DNA of 13,698 bases from Deltaproteobacteria bacterium (GCA_011051925.1 DRKE01000377.1:1-13698); one strand, 5' to 3'; counted from the stretch's first letter, positions 1-6,603 are shown. Program-made: numbers and translations. Notes: a model not told the origin generated them from the sequence alone.

Positions 1-308
1 CCGCGCCCTGCCATCCGGGCCGGCCCAAGGTCGGGCTCTGCGCCCATTGGGAGAGCCGGGGTCCCGTGGAAGGGGTCGAGATCGTCGAGACCCTGAACGG
101 TGGCAGCCGGGCGGGCGAGAACGAACAGGCGCTCGAATATGCCGAAAAGAACGGTTGGCATCGGATCGGCGGCTCCGACTCCCATATCGTGAGCCATATC
201 GGACGTTATGCCACGCGCTTCGACGACCCGATCGCCGACATGGACGATCTCGTCTCCGCCCTGCAACGAGGCCGGGTCGAGGCCATCCGGCCGGAAGAGG
301 AAGCATGA
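1..308 (+). CDS. PHP-domain protein, C-terminal fragment (5' end outside window)
   Basis: The reading frame is open from the left edge (first whole codon at base 3) to the TGA at 306-308, giving about 101 residues of a C-terminus. The visible part contains a VEIVETLNGGS stretch and then GGSDSH followed by IGRYATRF. This is the usual end of PHP (polymerase and histidinol phosphatase) metal-dependent phosphoesterase-like domains, where the Asp and His of GSDSH are metal ligands. Known members hydrolyse phosphate esters or nucleotides, but the substrate cannot be told from this fragment. The stop overlaps the ATG of the next gene (ATGA at 305-308), so it is probably co-transcribed and translationally coupled with the two MaoC-type genes. 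The family is fairly sure; the function is unknown. Confidence 0.75.
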   Translation, partial: APCHPGRPKVGLCAHWESRGPVEGVEIVETLNGGSRAGENEQALEYAEKNGWHRIGGSDSHIVSHIGRYATRFDDPIADMDDLVSALQRGRVEAIRPEEEA

Positions 309-739
309 ACGCGAAAGAACTGAAGGACCGGTTCACCGGCTACATCTTCGACAAGATCGACCTCGAGGTCGAGACCGAATCGCTTCTCGGCTTCGCGAAG
401 GCCTGCGGCGAGACCCATCCGCGCTTCACGGATCCCGCGCATCCGGATTTCCAGGCGGTCCCGAACTACCCGACCCGGATCCATGGGACGCGGGGGCTGC
501 CGAAGGATTTCCCGATCGACATGCACCGATGTTTCGACGCGGGCAAGGCGGTCACCGTCCATGCTCCGGTCCGTCCCGGCGATCGGATCCAGGGCCGGAG
601 CGAGATCGCGGACATCTACGAAAAGACCGGGCGCTCGGGCACGATGCTCTTCATCGTCCACCGCATGAATTTCTACAACCAGGACGATACCCATCTCGCC
701 ACCGTCGATTGGCGTCTCGTCCAACGGGAGTTCGATTGA
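305..739 (+). CDS. MaoC-type N-terminal (FAS1-like) dehydratase domain protein
   Basis: A 144-residue protein of the hot-dog fold, matching the stand-alone N-terminal half of MaoC-type enoyl-CoA hydratases (MaoC_dehydrat_N family). The typical segment is at residues 30-56: FAKACGETHPRFTDP followed by DFQAVPNYP, corresponding to the family pattern A-x-A-x-G-D-x-N-P-x-Y-x-D-P and the later P-x-x-P. The start at 305 is favoured by the ATGA overlap with the PHP gene and by a purine-rich AGAGG just upstream. The stop overlaps the next start by one base (TGATG). Such halves normally pair with a second MaoC subunit, here the next gene, to form a heteromeric hydratase acting on a CoA thioester, but the substrate is not evident. 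The His of the hydratase-2 motif is absent, as is common for this half. Confidence 0.8.
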   Translation: MNAKELKDRFTGYIFDKIDLEVETESLLGFAKACGETHPRFTDPAHPDFQAVPNYPTRIHGTRGLPKDFPIDMHRCFDAGKAVTVHAPVRPGDRIQGRSEIADIYEKTGRSGTMLFIVHRMNFYNQDDTHLATVDWRLVQREFD

Positions 740-1170
740 TGGCCGACCCGGCAGAGGAACGTTTCGAGGACAAGGCCTTCGAGGACGTCGAATTCGGCGA
801 GGATCTGCCCGGGATCGAACCCGACGTCTCCCTCGAGAACGTGCGGCTCTTCGCCCGCTCCGCCCTGATGATGGCCGGACGTTTCATCGATCACGAGGAG
901 GCGCGCAAGGCCGGACTCCCCGGCGCGATCGTGCCCGGGATCATGAGCCAGGGCATCCTGGTCGCGCTGATCCATCGTTGGGCGCCGAACGCGAAGATCC
1001 TGCATGTCGACACGATCTTCCGCGCCCCCCTCATCGTCGACACGAAACCCACCGCGAGCGGCGTCGTCACGGACATCGACGAAGAAGCGAAGGTCATCGA
1101 GATCGACCTCATGATCAAGAACGAGAAGGGCGAAACGCCCGTCGTGGGGACCGCGCGGATCTCGCTCTGA
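739..1170 (+). CDS. MaoC-like acyl dehydratase domain protein
   Basis: A 143-residue hot-dog-fold protein and likely partner of the preceding gene. The segment at residues 37-70, with FARSALMMAG, then DHEEARKAGLPG and IVPGIMSQG, aligns with the catalytic region of R-specific enoyl-CoA hydratase-type MaoC proteins. The central FRAPL near residue 98 and the C-terminal GTARISL fit the family. Aligned on ARKAG, the catalytic Asp and His of the hydratase-2 motif (D-x-N-P-x-H) are not at their usual places: Met and Phe appear there. The pair may therefore use other residues or act on an unusual substrate. It starts in the TGATG overlap with a GGGAG about 9 bases upstream. It ends 13 bases from the convergent mer operon. 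Family assignment is good; activity is uncertain. Confidence 0.78.
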   Translation: MADPAEERFEDKAFEDVEFGEDLPGIEPDVSLENVRLFARSALMMAGRFIDHEEARKAGLPGAIVPGIMSQGILVALIHRWAPNAKILHVDTIFRAPLIVDTKPTASGVVTDIDEEAKVIEIDLMIKNEKGETPVVGTARISL

Positions 1171-1183
1171 TCGGCGAACGGGA

Positions 1184-1567
1184 TCAGTCGTTCTCGATCG
1201 GCTCCGGCAGCCGCTCCGCCCGGTAGGGCCCGCTCGCCTGGATCGCCTCGACGATCGCGTCCGAGGACGTGCCTCGCCGGACCACGACACGAGCCGACTT
1301 CCCGGCAAGACTGACCTCCGCCTCCTCGACCCCTTCGACGGACAGGACGGCCGCACGGACCGTCGCGGCGCAACCGCCTCAGGTCATGCCCTCGACCCGG
1401 AAGCGCCACGTCGCCAGTCCGTCGGCCGCACGAACGCCCGTCGAAGCCGGACCGAGCGCCAGGACGAGCAGCACGATCGCGAGAAGAACGGATCGACCGT
1501 CGGCTCCGGTCGCCTTCGGCGCGGGGCTCCGGTTTCCGGCGAGCCCTTCGCGCAGGCCGCGTCGCAT
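1184..1567 (-). CDS. merP: MerP-like periplasmic mercury-binding protein, probable selenoprotein (TGA at 1379-1381 read as Sec)
   Basis: This 127-residue protein appears only if the in-frame TGA at 1381-1379 is decoded. ATG at 1567 has AAAGGG about 8 bases upstream. Residues 27-48 form a hydrophobic signal segment ending in GVRA, so the mature protein would be periplasmic. The mature part is one heavy-metal-associated (HMA) domain. It reads FRVEGMT, then TGA (residue 63), then GGC (Cys66), followed by a normal HMA body with SVEGVEEAEVSL and a final GPYRAE, ending at the TGA at 1186-1184. The TGA sits exactly where the first Cys of GMTCxxC belongs, and 64 further open codons follow. In MerP this Cys pair binds Hg(II) and hands it to MerT. 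It is the last gene of the mer operon, 44 bases after merA. The alternative is a nonsense-mutated merP or a sequencing error, but the exact Cys position and the hairpin after the TGA favour selenocysteine. Confidence 0.8.
1346..1381 (-). promoter_or_regulatory. Candidate bacterial SECIS element with UGA codon
   Basis: On the minus strand the TGA (1381-1379) is followed after 14 bases by GACGGTC (1364-1358), a five-base loop CGTGC (1357-1353) and GGCCGTC (1352-1346). This is a seven-base-pair stem with one G-U pair. The loop begins 21 bases after the TGA and has a G as its second base. Bacterial SECIS elements are known to be hairpins directly downstream of UGA, with an apical loop roughly 16-37 bases away and a G among the first loop bases, and this one fits. 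A second small stem, GGCG/CGCC (1378-1375 with 1370-1367), lies between. GC-rich DNA makes hairpins easily, so the structure supports the reading but does not prove it. Confidence 0.55.
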
Positions 1568-1611
1568 CGGTCTCGCCCTTTCAGCACGCAAGGGCCCTCG
1601 CTGGACCCGAC

Positions 1612-3045
1612 CTAACTCGCGCAGCACGAAAGCGACTCCACGTCCCGATCGAACGAAAGCAGGGCGAGCTTCACGGCCTCGCCCTGGGTCAGGTAGGGAT
1701 GGAAATGTTTCGCGACCTGCGACACGGGAAGCCCGAAACGGATCATCAAGCTGGCTTCCATGATCTGCTCGGCGCCCTCGGGCGCGACGATCCTCGCGCC
1801 CACGAGCCGGTCCCCGCCCCGCTCCCGAAGAAGCTTCACGAAGCCCCGGGTATCGCGCGCCGCGAGCGCTCGCGGAACGTGTTCGAGCGGCAGGACCGAG
1901 ACGTCGACCTCGATCCCGGCGCGGGCCGCGCCCCGCTCGTCGAGCCCGACACCCGCCACCTGTGGATCGGTGAAGACGACCCAGGGAATCGCCGCGTAGT
2001 CGCGTCGCTCGGGCTTCCCCGAAAGGGCATTGCTCGCGGCGAGCGAGCCCTCGTAGGCCGCCGCGTAGACGAAGGCCGGGTCGCCGATCACGTCTCCGGC
2101 CGCATGGATTCCGGGTCGCGTCGTCTCGAGCGTGTCGTCCACGCGGATGAAGCCGGCATCATCGACTTCGACGCCGGCCGCCTCGAGCCCGAGTCCGTCG
2201 GCATTCGCCCGGCGACCGAGGGCCGCGAGGACGGCGTCGGCCTCGTGGACCCGGGCTTCGTCGTCTCCGGCTGCCCGCACGAAGAAGCGATCGCCCCGAC
2301 GTTCGACCGAATGCAGCTTCTGTCCCGTCCGGATCTCGATCCCCTCGGCAGCCAGGAATCGCGCGAGCGCGTCCGCCACATCGGCATCCTCGCTGGAAAG
2401 GATCTGTCCGCTTCTCTGGAGGATCGTGACCCGGCTTCCGAGACGCGAGAACATCTGTGCGAGCTCGAGCGCGACATAGCTTCCGCCCAACACGACGAGC
2501 CGATCGGGCAGGAAGGGCGCGTCGAGTGCCTGCGTGCTGTCCCAGACGCCGGCTTCCGCGAGTCCGGGCACCTCGGGAAGACGGGGTCGGGATCCGGTCG
2601 CGACGAGGATCTTCCCGGCCTCGAAGCGCTCTCCATCGACTTCGAGCACGTCCGGTCCGAGCAGCCGACCGCGACCGGCAACGAAGCGCACGCCGGAAAG
2701 GCCCGCCAACACGTCTTCGTATTTCGACCTGCGAAGGCCTTCGACGAGTTCGTCCTTCTCGCGTACGAGCGAATCGAAATCGATCGTACCGCCCCGGGGC
2801 TCGATCCCCCGGAATCGCGAGAGCCCGTGCCAATGATGATTCTCGGCCGCGCGCAGCAGGGTCTTCGAGGGAACACAGCCGACGTTCACGCAGGTCCCCC
2901 CGATCGTCCCCTGGTTCACGAGCAGGACCGAAGCGCCCAGCTCCCGCGCCCGGATCATCGCGGCGAACGCCGCCGAGCCACCGCCGAGAATCGCGAAATC
3001 GAAGGATCGCCGATCCTCCGCGTCCCCTGCGCAGCAGTCGCTCAC
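1612..3045 (-). CDS. merA: Mercuric reductase MerA (without N-terminal HMA domain)
   Basis: A 477-residue flavoprotein disulfide reductase that reduces Hg(II) to volatile Hg(0) with NADPH in the cytoplasm. Residues 15-35 carry the FAD-binding FDFAILGGGSAAF. The redox-active site is GTCVNVGCVPSK with Cys52 and Cys57. A second Rossmann segment (VVLGGSYVALELAQ) binds NADPH, and AAGDVIGDP is the second FAD motif. The dimerisation domain ends with HFHPYLTQGE (Tyr451) and the MerA signature C-terminal cysteine pair in SLSCCAS (Cys474, Cys475). These distinguish MerA from dihydrolipoamide dehydrogenase. The NmerA metal-binding domain of many MerA proteins is missing, but a short SDCC lies at residues 2-5. 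The GTG start at 3045 overlaps the merTP stop (GTGA) and has GAGGAG upstream, so the genes are coupled. A longer frame reaches 3231 but overlaps merTP. Confidence 0.95.
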   Translation of the reverse strand: MSDCCAGDAEDRRSFDFAILGGGSAAFAAMIRARELGASVLLVNQGTIGGTCVNVGCVPSKTLLRAAENHHWHGLSRFRGIEPRGGTIDFDSLVREKDELVEGLRRSKYEDVLAGLSGVRFVAGRGRLLGPDVLEVDGERFEAGKILVATGSRPRLPEVPGLAEAGVWDSTQALDAPFLPDRLVVLGGSYVALELAQMFSRLGSRVTILQRSGQILSSEDADVADALARFLAAEGIEIRTGQKLHSVERRGDRFFVRAAGDDEARVHEADAVLAALGRRANADGLGLEAAGVEVDDAGFIRVDDTLETTRPGIHAAGDVIGDPAFVYAAAYEGSLAASNALSGKPERRDYAAIPWVVFTDPQVAGVGLDERGAARAGIEVDVSVLPLEHVPRALAARDTRGFVKLLRERGGDRLVGARIVAPEGAEQIMEASLMIRFGLPVSQVAKHFHPYLTQGEAVKLALLSFDRDVESLSCCAS

Positions 3046-3788
3046 CCCGGCTCCTCGGCGCCCACGAGTTTCGCCGAGTAGCCCGCGCGATCGACGGCCG
3101 CCAGCAGCGACTGCGCACCCGGTGGCGCATCGGCCCGAACCAGGACCACGGCCCTCCCCGTCGGATAGTCGACCTCCGAGTGGAGAACGCCGGGGACCGC
3201 GGCGAGTTCGTTCTGGATCGACACGGCGCACGCCTCGCAGGTCATTCCCGACACCGCGAGTTCGACCCGTCGCGAAGCCACGGAACCGAATGCCGGATCA
3301 TCGACGACCGGGCCGCCGGCGAAGACGGATGCGTAGGAAGGAAAGAAGGCCAGGGCGAGAACGCTGATCGTCGAGAGCCAGAGCATGCCGCGGCTGAAGC
3401 GGCGCAGACCCGATCGGGACGTCGCACAGGCCGTACCCGGTTCACAAGCGGGCTTCCGGAAATAGTTCGTGTAGAAGCCGACGCCGAGAAGAACCGCCGT
3501 CACGGCGAGAAGGAGCGGCCGGGCGGATTCAAAGGTCCCAGCCAGAGCGACCGTCGAGAGTCCGCCGGCGCCGAGCACGACGGGAAGGATGCAGCATGAA
3601 GAAGCGCCGATCGCGGCCAGGATCGCGCCCGCGGTCGCCCATCGCCCGATCGTCTCATCGGAGACCGGATCCGGGGAACCGGAACCACGCGCGCGCGCGT
3701 CACGACCCGTTTCGGCCGGATCGCCCATCGGGGTCGGGTCCTTCCCTTCCGTCCCATCCATCCCACGCATCCCACGCATCCCATCCAT
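3042..3788 (-). CDS. merTP: MerT-MerP fusion mercuric transporter
   Basis: A 248-residue membrane protein joining a MerT transporter to a C-terminal MerP domain. After a Met/Gly/Asp-rich cytoplasmic head come three hydrophobic segments at about residues 52-75, 86-107 and 134-157. The first contains the vicinal SSCC pair (Cys65, Cys66) typical of MerT, and the loop between the second and third contains CEPGTAC (Cys115, Cys121), equivalent to the cytoplasmic MerT pair. Residues 174-245 form an HMA domain with GMTCEAC (Cys184, Cys187), which the MerT topology puts in the periplasm. It would import Hg(II) for MerA. The start at 3788 is chosen because GGAGG lies 8 bases upstream. ATG at 3812 in the same frame is an alternative with no clear ribosome site. 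This is the first gene of the operon, and its stop overlaps merA. Confidence 0.92.
   Translation of the reverse strand: MDGMRGMRGMDGTEGKDPTPMGDPAETGRDARARGSGSPDPVSDETIGRWATAGAILAAIGASSCCILPVVLGAGGLSTVALAGTFESARPLLLAVTAVLLGVGFYTNYFRKPACEPGTACATSRSGLRRFSRGMLWLSTISVLALAFFPSYASVFAGGPVVDDPAFGSVASRRVELAVSGMTCEACAVSIQNELAAVPGVLHSEVDYPTGRAVVLVRADAPPGAQSLLAAVDRAGYSAKLVGAEEPG
3753..3788 (-). repeat. Four 9-base tandem units at the start of merTP
   Basis: Four consecutive 9-base units (3753-3761, 3762-3770, 3771-3779, 3780-3788) read on the plus strand as CCCATCCAT, CCCACGCAT, CCCACGCAT and CCCATCCAT. On the coding strand they give four M-x-G tripeptides (MDG, MRG, MRG, MDG), beginning with the proposed start codon. 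Each unit supplies its own in-frame ATG. Such repeats can change copy number by slippage, which here would lengthen or shorten the N-terminus without a frameshift. Confidence 0.85.
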
Positions 3789-3796
3789 CGGCCTTG

Positions 3797-3801
3797 CCTC
3801 C
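3797..3801 (-). promoter_or_regulatory. Shine-Dalgarno site deciding the merTP start
   Basis: GGAGG on the minus strand lies 8 bases before the ATG at 3788, at ideal spacing. The longer alternative start at 3812 has no comparable site, so this decides for the shorter protein. Confidence 0.65.
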
Positions 3802-3929
3802 GATTCCTGCATGCCCGTTCAGGCCCGCCCGGTCGTGGCCCGCATCCGCGGTCCACCCGGCCGCGCGACCCGGATCCGTCCGCGCGAGCCGCCGTCGGGG
3901 TCCGGGACCCGGTCGGTCGTCGGGCCCCC

Positions 3930-4010
3930 CGAACTTTACGGCTGACACCCAGGTTCAAGGTAAAGGGCTTTCGCTGAATTTTATTTCATGAACCTTTTCC
4001 AATAGTTGTC
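3930..4010 (-). promoter_or_regulatory. AT-rich probable promoter/operator region of the mer operon
   Basis: The gap between the FAD dehydrogenase stop and merTP (3789-4050) holds no gene. Its part at 3930-4010 is clearly richer in A and T than the surroundings. It contains an inverted repeat AGGTTCA (3951-3957) / TGAACCT (3989-3995), a palindrome TTCATGAA (3985-3992) and a dyad CTTTAC (3934-3939) / GTAAAG (3960-3965). On the minus strand, TAAAAT (3983-3978) could be a -10 box, but no well-spaced -35 was found, and no classical MerR operator is recognisable. The region is the natural place for the operon promoter; the exact boxes are uncertain. Confidence 0.4.
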
Positions 4011-4050
4011 TCACTTTCTGCCCATCCCTCCGGGTCGAAAGCCGCCCGGA

Positions 4051-5643
4051 TCAATCCCGCATGAGCAGGGCCTGCGCAGACCGCGCCCCATCGATCGCCG
4101 CGCTCATGATGCCTCCGGCATGACCCGCCCCCTCACCGACGGGAAAGACGTTCTCGAAGCCTGCGGCCCGGCGGTCGTCGGGGTCGCGGATCAGGCGAAG
4201 CGGGCCCGAGCTGCGGGACTCGATCCCGACGAGCAACCCCTCGCCGCTCGCGTACCCGGGAAGCGACCGATCGAAGCGACGGATGGCTGCCCGAAGCCCC
4301 TCGGTCATCGACTCCGGAAGCAGGCGATCGATCCGCGTGCTTCGCAGGCCGAGCTTGTAGCTGCTGCGTGAAAGCGTCGGACTGGCTCGGCCTTCGAGAA
4401 AATCCGGGACCCGTTGTGCCGGCAGCGAGTAGTCCCCGCCCCCGGCCTCGAAGAAGCGCGCTTCGATCGCTTCCTGGAAGGCGACGCCATCGAAAGGGCC
4501 GCTTCCGAACTCGCGGGGCCCGAGCGTGACGACGAGACCGGAATTGGCGAAGGGCGATGAGTGTCTGGAATTGCTCATCCCGTTCGTACACAACAGCCCG
4601 CGTTGGGCCACGGCCGCCACGATCTGGCCGCCCGGACACATGCAGAAACTGTGCACGCCGGGAATGCGGCCTTCCGACTTCGAGACCAGGGCGTAGTAGG
4701 CGTGTCCCAGTCGACGGATGTCCGCCTCCGCCCCGAAACGGCCCCGATCGATGAGGGCCTGGGGATGTTCGATCCTCAAGCCGATCTGGAAGGGTTTGGA
4801 TTCGGCCGGAAGTCCCTGGTCGACGAGGGCGCGAAGCGTGTCCCGCGCGCTGTGGCCCAGGGCGAGAACGACCGCGTCACACCCGATCTCGCCGGCCTGT
4901 GTGCGGATCGCGCGGACGCGCCCTGGCGCGGCCATCTCGAGGGCTTCGAGGCGGGTCCCGAAATGGAAGACCACGCCCATCGACGCCAGGCGCGCGCGCA
5001 GGCGGGGCAGGATCCGATGGAGCCGGTCAGTCCCGACATGGGCCCGGGCGTCGAAGGCGATCTCCGGGTTGGCACCGGCCTCGACCAGGGTCTCGAGAAT
5101 CGGCGTCTCGAGCGGGTGCTGGGTCCGCGTGTAGAGCTTTCCATCGGAGTAGGTGCCCGCCCCGCCCTCGCCGAAGAGCAGGTTGCCTTCCGGATCGAGT
5201 TCCCGATGGCGCATGAATCGCGCCACGGCGCGGCTGCGCTCATGCAGTGGCGGCCCCCGATCGATGAGATCGACGGCCACGCCATGACTGGCGAGGGTCC
5301 AGGCCGCATAGAGACCCGCCGGCCCCGATCCGACGACGACCACGCGTCGACTCTCCCATTTCCGCTCGAAATCCTCGAGTCGGAACCGGGCGGGCGCGGC
5401 GACGCGACGAGCCCGCCCGCTCTTGAGCGCGCGATCGAGGGAAGGGGATCGTGTCTTTTCGTCGAGATCGAGATCGACATGGAAGACGAAGCGCAGGTCA
5501 TGTCGCCGCCCCCGCCTGCGGGCGTCGAGGGAACGACGAGCGATCCGGAGACCGCGAACGGCTGCCGGAGAGATGCCGATCGCCTGCGCAGCCCTTGCAC
5601 GAAGCAGCGATTCGGGTTCGTCGATCCCGAGTCCGATCGCCAT
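4051..5643 (-). CDS. FAD-dependent dehydrogenase, COG2509-like
   Basis: A 530-residue flavoprotein of the widespread, functionally uncharacterised COG2509 type (NAD(P)/FAD-dependent oxidoreductase). An N-terminal domain of about 90 residues precedes the FAD-binding Rossmann motif VVVVGSGPAGLYAAW (GSGPAG at about residues 105-110). Other family marks are FGEGGAGTYSDGKLYTR, a VVLALGHSARDT segment, SFCMCPGGQIV and the closing GEGAGHAGGIMSAAIDG, the second FAD contact. No transmembrane segment is seen, so it is probably cytoplasmic. The start at 5643 is preferred because AAAGGA lies 8 bases upstream. An upstream ATG at 5748 would add a Ser/Asp-rich, poorly conserved-looking head. It precedes the mer operon on the same strand with a gap of over 250 bases, so a link to mercury is not implied. 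The substrate is unknown. Confidence 0.85.
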   Translation of the reverse strand: MAIGLGIDEPESLLRARAAQAIGISPAAVRGLRIARRSLDARRRGRRHDLRFVFHVDLDLDEKTRSPSLDRALKSGRARRVAAPARFRLEDFERKWESRRVVVVGSGPAGLYAAWTLASHGVAVDLIDRGPPLHERSRAVARFMRHRELDPEGNLLFGEGGAGTYSDGKLYTRTQHPLETPILETLVEAGANPEIAFDARAHVGTDRLHRILPRLRARLASMGVVFHFGTRLEALEMAAPGRVRAIRTQAGEIGCDAVVLALGHSARDTLRALVDQGLPAESKPFQIGLRIEHPQALIDRGRFGAEADIRRLGHAYYALVSKSEGRIPGVHSFCMCPGGQIVAAVAQRGLLCTNGMSNSRHSSPFANSGLVVTLGPREFGSGPFDGVAFQEAIEARFFEAGGGDYSLPAQRVPDFLEGRASPTLSRSSYKLGLRSTRIDRLLPESMTEGLRAAIRRFDRSLPGYASGEGLLVGIESRSSGPLRLIRDPDDRRAAGFENVFPVGEGAGHAGGIMSAAIDGARSAQALLMRD

Positions 5644-5651
5644 CACGCGAA

Positions 5652-5657
5652 TCCTTT
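5652..5657 (-). promoter_or_regulatory. Shine-Dalgarno site deciding the COG2509-like start
   Basis: AAAGGA on the minus strand, 8 bases before the ATG at 5643, supports this start over the in-frame ATG at 5748. Confidence 0.55.
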
Positions 5658-5841
5658 GTGATCGGGATGACGCCGAGGAGTCCGTATCGGACGAAGAATC
5701 CGACACGTCCTGGGATTCCGGGAACGGGGATTCCGGGGGAAGGGGCATGGGGCTTCCGAGGATACCGTCTCAAGGCCCCACGAGAAGCCGCCGATGCCTC
5801 GTAGACACTTCCTGTAGAAATCGACCCCGATTGGAACCCCG

Positions 5842-6603
5842 ATGAGTCCCTGGATCGAAACGAGCCAGACCCCGCTTTCGCGTGGACCGATCCTGTTGCT
5901 GGGACCGGATTCGAAGATCCAGCGGATCCTCGTCCAGGAACTCCATTCGCTGCCCGCGACGACGATGACCGCCCTCGATTTCGAGGACGCGACCCGGCGA
6001 CTGGCCGAGGCGAGCCATCCGCCCTCGGTCCTGCTGCTCCCGGAAAAGGAGATCATCCCCGACGAGTTCGAGGAGCAGCTTTCCGCCCTGCGGATCCGCA
6101 CGCGCTCGCCCTCTCTCGTCCCGATCGCCTTCGGCCGGTCCCCCGACGCCGAACGGCGACAGGCGCTTCGCGAGGCGGGCCTCCGACTGGCCCTCTTCGG
6201 TCGTTTCGGTCGGCATGCGCTCCGCTTCCAGGTGAATCGCGCCCTCTCGCGCTGGGCCACCCGGAAGCCCCGCGGCGAGATCCGCGCGCCCAAGGAATGG
6301 CGGACGCGCAGCTTCTCCTCGGGCAGGATCAAGGCGGTCCGCTGCTACAGCCTGTCTTCGGGCGGGGCCTATTTCGTGACGCCCCGGCCCTGGGTCGTCG
6401 GTTCGGACGTCTCCCTCGAACTTCCGATCGGTCGCAAGCGGCTCCTGGTCCAGGGGCGGATCCTCTATACGAACGCGGCCGGCGCAGGCGACAGTCGGAC
6501 CCTGCCCCGGGGCATGGCGATCACGTTCCGGCCCCTCGGCGACCGGGTCCAGAAGGCGATCCGCGCCGACGTCCATCGGACCCAGGCGAGCCTCGAGGTC
6601 TGA
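5842..6603 (+). CDS. PilZ-domain protein with N-terminal receiver-like domain
   Basis: A 253-residue protein. Residues 15-130 look like a degenerate response-regulator receiver fold: hydrophobic strands PILLLG near 16-21, PSVLLLP near 61-67 and SLVPIAFG near 91-98, and alternating helices. The phospho-acceptor Asp at the end of the third strand is not evident. Residues 145-245 resemble a PilZ domain, with basic KEWRTR before SLSSGGAYF (about 171-178). This corresponds to the RxxxR and [DN]xSxxG cyclic-di-GMP-binding elements, but with Tyr-Ser-Leu in place of the usual leading Asp/Asn. PilZ proteins bind cyclic di-GMP and affect motility, biofilm or envelope processes. It is divergent from the COG2509-like gene and sits 42 bases before glpD. 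The start is the first ATG in frame, with no strong ribosome site. The C-terminal PilZ call is moderate and the N-terminal call weaker. Confidence 0.65.
   Translation: MSPWIETSQTPLSRGPILLLGPDSKIQRILVQELHSLPATTMTALDFEDATRRLAEASHPPSVLLLPEKEIIPDEFEEQLSALRIRTRSPSLVPIAFGRSPDAERRQALREAGLRLALFGRFGRHALRFQVNRALSRWATRKPRGEIRAPKEWRTRSFSSGRIKAVRCYSLSSGGAYFVTPRPWVVGSDVSLELPIGRKRLLVQGRILYTNAAGAGDSRTLPRGMAITFRPLGDRVQKAIRADVHRTQASLEV

Noticed and set aside
1379..1567. merP as a truncated 62-residue protein ending at the TGA
   Set aside because: It would be a signal peptide plus some ten residues with no function. The perfect HMA continuation with an exact Cys-to-TGA replacement makes recoding more likely than decay, though a single nonsense mutation cannot be excluded from sequence alone.
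1699..3081. 460-codon plus-strand frame
   Set aside because: It is antisense to merA, whose identity is certain.
5644..5841. Short repeats GGATTCCGGG (around 5713 and 5728) and dyad TCGGA/TCCGA (5687-5703) in the divergent gap
   Set aside because: They are short and imperfect in GC-rich DNA. No promoter boxes could be assigned with confidence.
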